From assembly GCA_903772945.1 (NCBI GenBank), contig CAICTM010000257.1, forward strand, positions 1 to 64,000: a stretch of 64,000 nucleotides of DNA. The letters run 5' to 3'. Shown piece after piece: positions 51,825-62,020 of the stretch. Numbering within the stretch: position 1 is the first letter of the stretch; each line of letters opens with the position of its first letter. Position numbers and translations under genes: made by a program. The stretch comes from Seminavis robusta. Taxonomy: Eukaryota > Bacillariophyta > Bacillariophyceae > Naviculales > Naviculaceae. The notes beneath the pieces are model-generated. The model did not search any database, was not told the DNA's origin, and was given only the letters and a program-made list of their open reading frames with translations.

Positions 51825-54120
51825 CAATGCGGGCGGAGCAGTGAGGAATAGCTAACAGCCAAGGCCATCGAAATGAGAGCCTGTATGGAACGTTTGTGTT
51901 AGCGCTTTGAGAGGATTGGGTGCCTATTATGATAGTGGATAAGAATATTTGAGATGGTTGCTGGCATTGCTATTGTGACGTTCTCACAGTAGATGAAGAG
52001 CTATGGCTTGCGTGGTAAAGTTGATACTTTGTTAGAATTGTATTTCGTCTCCAGCCAGCAGCCAAAGAAGCAAGAAAGAAGTACCATGTAGTTCAAGCCG
52101 CTGGCGAGTGTTGCTATCTTTCCGAGCCCCTTCCGTCAACGACCACCGTCCCAACTACCGTCGTCGCTATGGCGTTATCGAGAAGAGATGCTCTTCGGTT
52201 GCACTTACGAGGAGGCACGGTGAGGCTGCTTCAGCTGCTGTGGGCTTTCTGAATGGTGGGCAGTCGCTTATCATAGAGGACGACCAGTGTCTTGTCCAGT
52301 GCGTTATCGAGCCCGCATGCCCGACGAGGCTGGGGTGGCTGGAGGTGCCAAGCTCAAAGAACCAGAATCTTTTCTACTAGCAAACCGTACGGTCCAAGAA
52401 AGACTCACGAATCCGGTTTCCGATTAGCAGCAACGACATTGATGAACGATAGGATAAGCGATGCTTCAGGAAGGGACTTGAGCCTGCGGTGACTATTAGC
52501 CAGCGCTTTGCTTGCATTATTCTGGGTTTGAAAAGGCGAATCTCATCGTCGAAAAACAGGAAAGCACTGTGTCAACCATCTTTCCCCAGTGCAGCACTCT
52601 TCAATGTCCACTGTTCGAAACCGACGAGGCAAAGATGGAGAAGCTGAAGTCGAACAGTAGGATGGATGGAGGAAAGTTGCGCAATAGTTTAAAATGTGAG
52701 CAGCCCCCGTGATGAAAAACCTAAGCCGCACTGGCCCCTTCTGGCTTCCATGGATAACCTACCTACGATCTATCAAAAACAACTAGCTAGCTAGCTAGCT
52801 AGCTAGCTACATGTAGTTACCGCACCATAAATTATTTGGCACGCTCACCAGCTCTCACTGTACTAGAATGTACATCTACCGCCATGGCTTACTTGGTCAG
52901 CTGACTGGTGAGCTGGGTAATCGAAGATTTGATGGTTATTGAGTAGGTACAGATTTATTTGATGGATTTGATAGCGGCCGTTGATTCGATTCGATTCTTT
53001 TACAGGTACCCGATTAGCCAGTGACCAGCGCAAGAGAGTCTTTTTCGCTCTTTAATTAAGGCGTTCATACTTCATGCTGGTATGCATACCAGTAAGAAGA
53101 ACATCGACTACTCAAGAACGGAGAGCTTTCGGAGAAGTGAGTTCCAGCAAGACCTCGGGGTTCTTTTATCAGTACAAAATCGCCTTAGTATCCAAGATTC
53201 TAAAGGGAACTTTTGCGAAATGCCGAATTGCCTGAGGAATTCTTTAGTTGGTAAAAAAGAAGCTTAGCGTTCGCATTGTTTTGTCGCCCTTCTAGTCTAT
53301 TTCTGATGATGCAGCAAACCTCAATACCTCCAAGCCGCTCCTTATGCCTCTCGAATCCACTCCACCAACCACCTATTTTAAATACCACCAATGACTTGCT
53401 TGCTTGCTCTTGGTCCACTCGGCTCCAGATAGACAACGATACCGGTACCGCAGGTTGCCTTGGTTTCTCTGGCTCTAGCTAGCTAGTAGCTGGCCAGACC
53501 ACCCGGCACGTATCTGTGGCTTGTTTTTTTAAAAGTTGCAGTGGTCTCCAGGGGCCCTCCTTTGCTCTTCGGGTAGTGGAGCTTCGGAAACCAGTATGTA
53601 TATTATCTGTAGTACTGGATGGAGGATGTAGTAGCTGCTGACCGGTTCACCACTGTTGGCTGTTGGGAAAAAAAGAAACCAGCATCTTTGCAAGCAGGAG
53701 CTCCTGGTAATTTATTTCCCCCTCTAGCTACATGTACGGTAGCGTGCCGGTTGGGTAATGGAGCACGAAACCGGTGAGACCAGCTGTGTCCAGGAGAAAA
53801 ACAGAAACAATCAAGGTGCATGTAGGCTGGCTGCAGACTGATTCGATTCGATTCAATCTTCTACTCGAGTATATTCACTTGGCTTGCTAGTCTACAGTAG
53901 CTACGGGCAATGGTTGTACATGTATTTAATTAAAATAAAATGCGTAGTTCGACTAGTTGGTTAGTTTTATTTTACTTCGTACTATCGTCGCTCGTTCGTA
54001 CTATGCAATGACATAAAAAAGTGCGTGCATCAAATCAAATCAAATCAAATCAATTGAATAGATAGATACATGAGTGTGGTTGCCTGCTCTTGCTCCGTGG
54101 CTGGTCGTTAGGTTGTTTGC
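51825..54120. other. Intergenic, about 2.3 kb without a supported gene
   Basis: It contains a long TAGCTAGC run (52783-52808) ending in ACATGTAG, GATTCGATTC (52984-52996 and 53846-53856), and an ATCAA pentamer array (54030-54052). A 90-codon frame at 52108-52380 has no recognisable domain. Confidence 0.5.
54030..54052. repeat. ATCAA pentamer microsatellite
   Basis: Four to five copies of ATCAA run head to tail just past the 3' end of the DUF6824 gene. Confidence 0.7.
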
Positions 54121-55389
54121 TTAGGCAGCAAATGCGGCGGAAATGTTCTGTGATTCGTCGCCGTTGTTAGCAGGCGGAGCGGGGAACTTGAACCAATCAT
54201 CTCCCAGAGGTGCCAAGCTGTGTCTCTTTTGCTGCGGTCCCGCATGCTGCAATACATTTTCGAGCGCTCCAAAGATGGCGTTTGCATCAAAGTTCGCCAA
54301 AGAAGCCGCCAAGTCGGAAGAATTGGTGGTAGCGTTGGCGTAGTTGCTGTTGTTTCCTCCAGTGAGAGGAGGCATGGCGGGCATGTTTTGTAGAGGGGTA
54401 GGCTCGAATGGGTTGATATTGAATGGGTTTGCTGTGGCATCCGTGTTGCCATTGTTATTGGCATTGGCACTGTTATTGGCATTCAATGTCTGAGAGAGAA
54501 TGTCAGGAAGAGAGTTGAGCAAGTTGGACAGGTTGCTCTGATCAGCAGTGGCATTTCCAAGTCCATTTCCAAGTCCATTTCCAAGTCCATTTCCATTTCC
54601 ACTGACAGTCTGCATTCCCAAGGAGAACGAATGCCCATTGCTTGCAGTTGCTCCAGGATGAGTGGTAGTGGCCCCTGTCATGCTTCCCCTAGTGACCAGA
54701 GCAGATAGATCCAAGCTGTTCCTCTGCATGATTGAAGGAGCTTGAGCCTTGGGGGACCAAAGAGGCATTTCCAGATCAAACAAGTTGGAGGGAATGCCTG
54801 AAGCTTGGAGACTTGGAGGAGCTTGATTGACAGCAGCTGCAGAGGCAGCAGCATCTGATGCCATGGAAGCAAAGCCTGCAGCAGCATGAGCATGAGCAGC
54901 ATGAGAAGGAGGAGGCATGGTCCTCATTCTCTTGGCTTGAGGGACAGCATTAGCATTAGCAGTAGCATTGAGAGTAGCAGAAGGACTGCCTCTCTTCTTA
55001 TCTTCTTGTTCTTGACGACGCTTGTTTCTCTTGGCCACGTTGGAGGAACGGTACGTCTCTGCCAAATTATCTCGGAACGTTTGCGAGCATTTCTCGCGGC
55101 ACAAGAGAGGCTCGGCATAAACCCACTGGCCGGTCTTGAGGTCCCGCTTGACAAAGCGTCCATTCTTGCGGACGTACTCAACAACATCACTGATGATGTT
55201 GGACTTGTCGCTCTTGGTCTGAGCCTGCTTGTACTCACCCAACATGGACGCCACCAAGGTGCGCAGCCATTGATTGCCCGTGTGGAAATAGAATTTCTTA
55301 CCCTTGCCAATCACAACATCGTGTTCGCCTGGTACAAAACCAGCGGGAAGTTCAGGAAGGTTGGTGGAATCAGAGACTGAGGGGCTCAT
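54121..55389 (-). CDS. DUF6824-domain protein, putative nuclear regulator
   Basis: A single exon of 422 codons. Residues about 18-115 match the DUF6824 pattern: GEHDVVIGKGKKFYFHTGNQ, then L-R-x-L-V...Y, SDKSNIISDVVEYVRKNGRF and CREKCSQTFRDNL. The fixed G-x-x-D-V-x-x-G-x-G...H-x-G-N-x-x-x-R core is widespread in diatom proteins and of unknown biochemical role. A basic run follows (KRNKRRQEQEDKKRG), a likely nuclear localisation signal. The rest is Asn/Ala/Ser-rich low complexity with tandem N-G-L-G units near residue 265. The DNA there repeats TTTCCAAGTCCA (54558-54602). A transcriptional role is inferred from composition only. The 5' leader has TAATAAAG repeats just before the ATG. Confidence 0.8.
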   Translation of the reverse strand: MSPSVSDSTNLPELPAGFVPGEHDVVIGKGKKFYFHTGNQWLRTLVASMLGEYKQAQTKSDKSNIISDVVEYVRKNGRFVKRDLKTGQWVYAEPLLCREKCSQTFRDNLAETYRSSNVAKRNKRRQEQEDKKRGSPSATLNATANANAVPQAKRMRTMPPPSHAAHAHAAAGFASMASDAAASAAAVNQAPPSLQASGIPSNLFDLEMPLWSPKAQAPSIMQRNSLDLSALVTRGSMTGATTTHPGATASNGHSFSLGMQTVSGNGNGLGNGLGNGLGNATADQSNLSNLLNSLPDILSQTLNANNSANANNNGNTDATANPFNINPFEPTPLQNMPAMPPLTGGNNSNYANATTNSSDLAASLANFDANAIFGALENVLQHAGPQQKRHSLAPLGDDWFKFPAPPANNGDESQNISAAFAA

Positions 55390-58300
55390 GGTCGATAATA
55401 AAGTAATAAAGTAATAAAATAAAAGTAATAAAATAGACTTGTTGGCTGTGACTGTGAAGGGTACCTGGTAGTGTGTCTTACTGGAGAGAAGGAAAAGAAA
55501 AGGTTGGTAGCTGGCTAGTAATACTAGCTAGTAATAGCTAAGGAAGGTGCTGCTTGTAGCTTTTAGCTTTTAGCTTTTAGGATTCGCTGAAGCAAATATT
55601 GTGAGAGGACTTGAGAATCTGCCTGGAATGTAATCTACCTGGCTCCTTCCTACAGTGACCCTCGCCTTCCTGCCAAGTAAGTCTGCTGCTGGTTGATCCT
55701 CTTTACAACGTCGTTGTTGCTGCTGCCGGTGATCAAACCGGTGATCGCCTACCCGGCTTTCAATACCACTTTCTACACAGCTACGCAATCACCAGTACTC
55801 AACGCACGCAAAAGTCGCCGTTCTTTCGACCCAGACCAAACTCGGAGATACAATATGTTTCCAACCACTGAAACTTTTTTCCGCTTCCTCCGTCAACAGC
55901 TTGACACCTTGAAGCCTCTTTCCAAGTGAGCCAGCCGGTCCTACCAGAACCTGTACAATCACACACATTCGTGAGAACAGAAAAAGACGTTCTTTCAGTG
56001 TTCCGAGACGAAACATGCCATTCTTCAAACTATCAATAGCTACCCACACATGTCCAATCTACACAAAATCATATTGGACAAGCAAGTTCAAACGAACGCC
56101 ATCAGTCGCCACCTCACATTCCAATCGATTGAAAACACTGAGAACTCCAAAGAAGTTCATACCAGTCTCTAAAGCACTTTCTGACAAAGAACGATCAGTG
56201 TCATCCAAGGCCCTTCAAATTGGATATCCTGATTTAGTGAATTCCTTTCAGAATCCTTTCAGAGTTCGCAACTTACAGGAGGTTCTTTTAATTCGACATG
56301 TCCTAAGAAAGCTTTTCTCTGACGTCAACCAATAGCCACGAACATTTCTTAAAGCTATCTTTCAAATCGTTCCTACATACTGGTTTCTTAAATCATTTTA
56401 TTAGCGTGAGATCACATAGAGATTCTAGGAGTTAAAGTCAAATCTTGGTTTCCAATCACTGACTATTGCCCCACTTACAGAGCTCACAGCAAAGTGGTAC
56501 ATTCTGGACAGTTTTTCTGGACTCTTCTGGTGTTCTGGTGTGCTAATCGTCGTTCTCCTCTCTCATCCTGGTGGTCCAGCTAATGCCACCTGGTGCCAGC
56601 TGATGTGGTCACTCACACCAGCACCGGTACTGCGACCGGTAGAAGTTGTCACGCAGTGGAATCTTCAACCTCACAAGAAGCCACACAAACATCACGCAGA
56701 TGGCTTGGGACACTATTGCCACATTGCCACCATCAGATTCTGTTCTACGGCATCGATTGATTGAGCTATTGATTGCTACGGTATGCTGGGCGCTCCTTTG
56801 GTAGACTAACTACCGGTACTCTAGCCAAACTGCCAGTAGTTAGCACACTCGAAGGGCCTGCATTCTTGCATCAGGTACTGAGTATTAATTAAGGAGTTCA
56901 ATTTGACAATTCTCACCGGTGAGGGAACCGCAAAGCAAAGGTGATTTATTTGAAGAATGAGAGACTGTTTGAGCATAGTGGAAGCTGCTAGAAGGAAAGG
57001 AAAATGACATGCGCAGCCATTGGCAACACCAAGCTGGCTGCGGTACCTGGTACCGGTACCGTAAGGGAGGCTGGAGGTGGGATTCTTCAAAGGAATAGGC
57101 ACTGCAAGAGAGAATTATACCAAAGGAGAAGACAAAGACTTGGTAGTACCTCATCGCTCCTGCAAGATTACTACTGCAGCCAGAGATTGCTTGCCAGTTG
57201 GCAACCATCCCAACCATCTTCCCTCTCAACTCTCAATTCTGCATCCACTGCCTTGCTTGCCTGTGAACATAGAGCGCTATTCATATTCTACTATAACGAC
57301 GCAATCACTGGTATAAACGAAGCAGGAAGGGCTGTTCGAGATTGCCCACAGGAATTAGAAACGAAACAAGAGAATCTTACTAGGGCCGTTCGCTGACCAG
57401 CCAGTAACCAATGCCTTCGGCTATTTGAATGGCTCAGGGCGCAGGGAGCCAATCTAAAAGCTGCATTCGGAGCTCTGTGAGGCCGTTGGGGCGTTGATTC
57501 AAAGCAAGCAATTCAGCACAGCCTTCCCCGGTCGGTCCAGCTAGCATCAGCTGCCGGCGTGAGGCAAGCAAACATTGCAAACATAGCAGCAGACGGATCG
57601 AAAAGCCTATGGAAAGTCCGACGAACTTTTGTTGCAGCAGTAGGCGAAAAAAGAATAATCCAAGCGACAACTATTGCCTGTCGCCCAATGAATCGCGTCT
57701 CATCTTTGATCAATGTGGTGCACTTTAGTGTAGTGGCTCAAAAAAGAAGCACTGTAAAATATTGTCTTTCGTTTCTCCACTCGGACTGTCTAGAAAAGAA
57801 GGAAACGAATCCCTATTTAATCCGTCCGGAGGGTAACGAATGCTAAGCCCAAGATTCTGTAAATTTTGTGTTCTTTCAACTTACAATGACCCTTTAGAAC
57901 TTGTGGACGATCGTGGTGCGGGTATGAACATTCTTATCGAAACCTATCTACTGGTACTTTCAAAGCAGATTCTGGCTATTGGTGCATGACATTGTGCATG
58001 TTGTACCGTCGGTCAACCAAAAACTCAACGACCCGAATAGCCCAATGAAGCGGCAAGAAAGGAACCCGAATGGAAATATGCGTCCGAGTCGGGTTCGCAG
58101 CACGCAGGTAGTTGTCACCTCTTTTATAAGTCAATCCATGAAAGGAGGCTGCAGTCAACTCAGATCGGATTGATTCGGAGGTGCTGAGAATCCTATGTCA
58201 GCAGTACCGGTACTACTAGCTAGCACTACTTTGACATTACCTTACGTTCTGGTCTCCGATTCGGCTTCGGGCGTTTCTGCTCTCTTGCTAGCTTGACTTG

Positions 58301-61053
58301 CCCATGTTTTGTGCCTTCACGGTACCGGTATTGGGCGAGCGACAACCAAGCGACAAAACAACCAGCCAAGCTACGCTAGTCTATGTTCAAACGAGGACGT
58401 GGCCGGTTCCAGCTGCTAGCCATCAGAGGGACTTGATCAAATGGCCTAGCTATTGGGTCAACCAAAGCGAGGCGTTGTACATGGTGGCTGCCTTTTGGCC
58501 TGGGTTTCAGACACGAGATCAACAGAAAACTCAGTCCAGAGCTTCGTCGTGCAAGCTAGACAATCACATAGCTGGTGGTACATTTGTTCTCCCTCAAAAC
58601 GTTGAAGTCTTGCTCCAACAAAGATACCACTGGATTCGAGTAGGATAGGTTCGATAGGACACCACACAGAAAAACTGGCTCCTTTGAACGTTTGCTTGCT
58701 AATACTGGAGCATTGGCCCTGGTGCCTTCTGACGTTGCCTACCTCGCCAATGCCGTGCCTGCCTATCTGCTCCCTCTCTTTGCATTCCTGTGTGGCTGAC
58801 CTGGGGGGTCTGGTGCACGCTGCGGTCCGCCGTGGTACCTGTAGCTGTCCTGTGTCTTATATAGGTGTGGGCCGCCTTTAGCTATGCTGGCCAGCAACCT
58901 TTCTCTCTAGGCTACATGTACTGCAGTAGTATCAGTAAATCTGGGTAAGACAAACTCACAAGCCAGAGCGACTTGGCCAATTCTTCTCTGTCCCCAGCTT
59001 ACTTGGGGCTGGAAGAAGTTTGGCTCTTGCTGGTTATTGCGAAGTGCGTTTTTCTTGCTGCTTAATCGCTTTGGTGAAAGGCAGGTTCACCTGGTTCACT
59101 CAGGGAGATCGGAGGGTTGAAAGATACTCCAGATATTCTTGAATGCCTAGCTAGCTAGCCAGTTCCTTGCCGCACAACTACTCCTAATAACTACTCCGCT
59201 GTGGTGAACTGGCTGTACCGCTACACAGGACGGGCCTTCCCCAATACGGTCCTAGCTGGTCTGTCAAGGAAGAGATCCACTTCCGAGCACCTGAAATCAA
59301 ACCAATATCGTACTGCCTCACATATCTGAATAAGGGCGGGCAAAACCCATTCGCAGCCATGCACACAGAGCAAGCAATTGTATATCACAGACTTTGCTAT
59401 CAGCGCTGAAACTGAATCGAATGTTGATATATATCATCTGCCGAGTTCATTTGTTTTGTTTTGTTTTGAAAGCCTGGAAAGGGAACCACTCTTGTGGTAG
59501 CGCTTCCTTCTCCTGGTGGATCTTCATGGCAAAGGGTGAAATCCAGTTTGCCGGAACAAAAAAAAAATATAACTCTCAGAGTATCAAAAGTCTTGAAGAC
59601 TGAGTGAAGTCCAAAGTCCAACGCACCCCCACCGAACCGACAGCTCAAGTCACGCTCGCAGGGTCCAGTCCTTGTGCATTAGTACCGTAGGTGGGACCAG
59701 CCTTAATGACACAGAACATATGCATGCTTCTGATGACTCGACTCGCCCAGTAGCTGTTGCCTGAAGCAAAGCGCTGTTCCGGTGTTGCCCATCCGCATGA
59801 GATTCGGGCAAGTATACAAGACGAAGGGTCCGGCTCTTCTTGATTCGAATCCGCCACAAACAGCTCGCCGATGCAGGATACCGGTAGGACCTTGCTGAAG
59901 AGGACCTGCGCCTAATCGGGTATTGCCACTATCCGAAGCGACTTTTAACTCGCGGCTGTCCTTTCCGTGTCAATTTCGAGCAGCAAATAGTTTCGAGAGT
60001 TGGGGGTCGGCCACAGGGACAAAAGAAACGTAGACACATACAACCCCGGAGCCAGCCGCCACTGCTTCAACCTGCTTGCTTCTGGATACAGTCAACTGCA
60101 ACCATCCAGATCTCAAGAAGATCAGTTGCGGTTGCCACGTATCGTAGTTTTGCGCCAGGCTTCAAGCCTAATATGCAAACTGGTACCGGTACAGCAGCCC
60201 ACAGCTCACTGCAGCACAGCCCGAGCTTGCGTTTTTCTCAAAGGCACTACAGCGTAGGTTGCCACTCCATGCGAGTGTCCAAACACCGACTTCAACGGCA
60301 AGCACGCAATCAAGCAAAAACGTTAGGGATCGACTCGAGTTGAAGACCCAAGAGTGGTCAACATTCAGAGGCAGACCAGTACTAGTCTGGCTGCAATGCA
60401 ATCGAAGCTCGACGATTGCGTCTCGGGTGACCTTCAAGTTGCCCTCGACACCAGTACATTTATTTCACAACGACTGTCACTCGACACACTGGGTGGATGG
60501 GGTGAGGCTACCTGTACCGGTACCGTACGGGTGGGACCCTGGAGGCGGTTCGGTTGGTAAACTGCTGCAAGGCTCGCTTGGGGCTTTTGGGGCTCCCTGC
60601 ATTCAAACTGCAGCGTCCACCGGCGAGCATGCTTCCATTCTGAGGAGCAACCTGCTGATTGATTCGATTCGATTCGATTCAATCTCATGGCCACTGAAGT
60701 CTGAAGGCTGTGACTTGCACTTGGGAACGGCAGCACTACAGCAGAAACAAGAACAAATGAATCTCATGGAGCAAGTTACTCTAAAGGCTGTCCCCTGCCG
60801 GTACAGGTAGCACAAACATCCAGCGTGTTGTTGTCTCATCATCGATCGTAAGATCGAATATATTCGAAACAATTGAGATTCGAGTGAGTCGAGTCAGTCG
60901 AGTCATTTTCATTCAATGTTGCGTTGTTTTCCTGTGCTCGTCAACGAAACAACTCTGGCGCTGCTAAGCAAAAAAAGCCTCCTCTAGCTAGCTAGTGCTG
61001 TAGCTCTATCTAGTGCTAGCTATTACTAGTACCGGTAGAGTAATAGCAATAGC
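55390..61053. other. Gene-poor stretch of about 5.6 kb
   Basis: I found no open frame with protein family features on either strand and no transposon ends, LTRs or RNA genes. The longest frames are 100-183 codons (for example 60259-60810 plus) and are biased or featureless. It contains ACCGGT/GGTACC palindrome clusters (57040-57063, 58320-58331, 60180-60191, 60512-60531), GATTC pentamers (60660-60679) and an A-run at 59560-59569. The TAATAAAG leader repeats of the DUF6824 gene lie at 55398-55435. Confidence 0.45.
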
Positions 61054-61425
61054 ATGTTCGGCCTTGGGCGTTACTTGTATGGACTTTGCGACCGCATTGT
61101 GACCCGAGTACGAGAACTACTCGTGGTTCCCACAGGTCTTCCGAGGGATCGTGGTGCCGGTACTGATTCTACGGGAAATCCACGTAGCGCAAGTGCGCCG
61201 CCAATGACAGCCGAACAACGGCAACACGAAGAACAACGCAAACGAGTCAATGCTGATCGCTTCTATTCCAACGGGCATCTCATTGAAACCGTACAAGATG
61301 AAAGCCAGAGCAACTTTGACGAAGAGGCACAACAAGCTGACAACCACAAGACCATGCACGAGAAACCCCATCCCTATCAAGACAAGGATCGAATGACCAC
61401 TCTCATGGAACCCATCGAAGAATGA
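61054..61425 (+). CDS. Small hypothetical protein, 123 residues
   Basis: The frame starts MFGLGRYLYGLCDRIV, with a short amphipathic or weakly hydrophobic N-terminal helix. It continues into a polar, Gln/Glu/Asp-rich region (MTAEQRQHEEQRKRVNADRF) that should be helical, and an acidic C terminus (MEPIEE). Codon content is balanced, unlike the spurious frames nearby. The rest of the protein is hydrophilic, so it may be a small soluble or membrane-associated protein. No family was recognised. It stands alone in gene-poor DNA. Confidence 0.45.
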   Translation: MFGLGRYLYGLCDRIVTRVRELLVVPTGLPRDRGAGTDSTGNPRSASAPPMTAEQRQHEEQRKRVNADRFYSNGHLIETVQDESQSNFDEEAQQADNHKTMHEKPHPYQDKDRMTTLMEPIEE

Positions 61426-62020
61426 TGGAAGCAAGAGTATCAGGTGCAAAGCTAGTTAGTACCGGTAGCTGGCGAGCTAGCTTCCAGCGTCCAGCTGGCT
61501 GGCAAAGCAATGCAATCTGGACCAGCCTCCAAGCCGCACTGTACCGGAATTTGTCTAAGGATTCTCAGAATGCACGGGCTAGTATTGATCATTGATGCTG
61601 CGCATACAAAAACACCAATACCGGCCCAATAGGCATCTTGACCTGCAAACACTCAGATCTGACTGGCCTACGGGTATGCAAGATCACATTTCCTTGCTTC
61701 ACACATCCCCTCAGGCCAACTCCTTGCTTGGGCTGTCATACGAACTGGTAGTAGTAGTCCGGCTACCACATCAATCTGGACGACCTGTGACTTGAGTACG
61801 GTAGGATAGTTTCTCTCGATGGTGCATTTCAAAAGTATTACAGCGGTATTTGCTTTCTTAATATTTTTATTTACTGTAGGCGTAGTGGTCGGTGCGTAGT
61901 TACATGTATGTACAGTGCTGGTTTGCACAAATAAATGTATGGGCATGGTCGTCAACGTTTACCTCTAGTAGCAACCGATACCGGTAGCCACTGCAGCAGT
62001 CTTCATTCATACCAAAGCTC
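61426..62020. other. Intergenic, no supported gene
   Basis: It lies between two 3' ends and presumably holds the trailer regions of both genes. TTTTTATTTACTG near 61865 is AT-rich. No gene is seen. Confidence 0.5.

Noticed and set aside
52108-52380. 90-codon open frame downstream of the Pol I gene
   Set aside because: There is no family feature, signal or homologous pattern, and it is probably chance in trailer DNA.
60259-60810. 183-codon open frame in the gene-poor stretch
   Set aside because: Its composition resembles spacer DNA, it includes ACCGGTACCG palindromes and GATTC repeats, and other frames overlap it.
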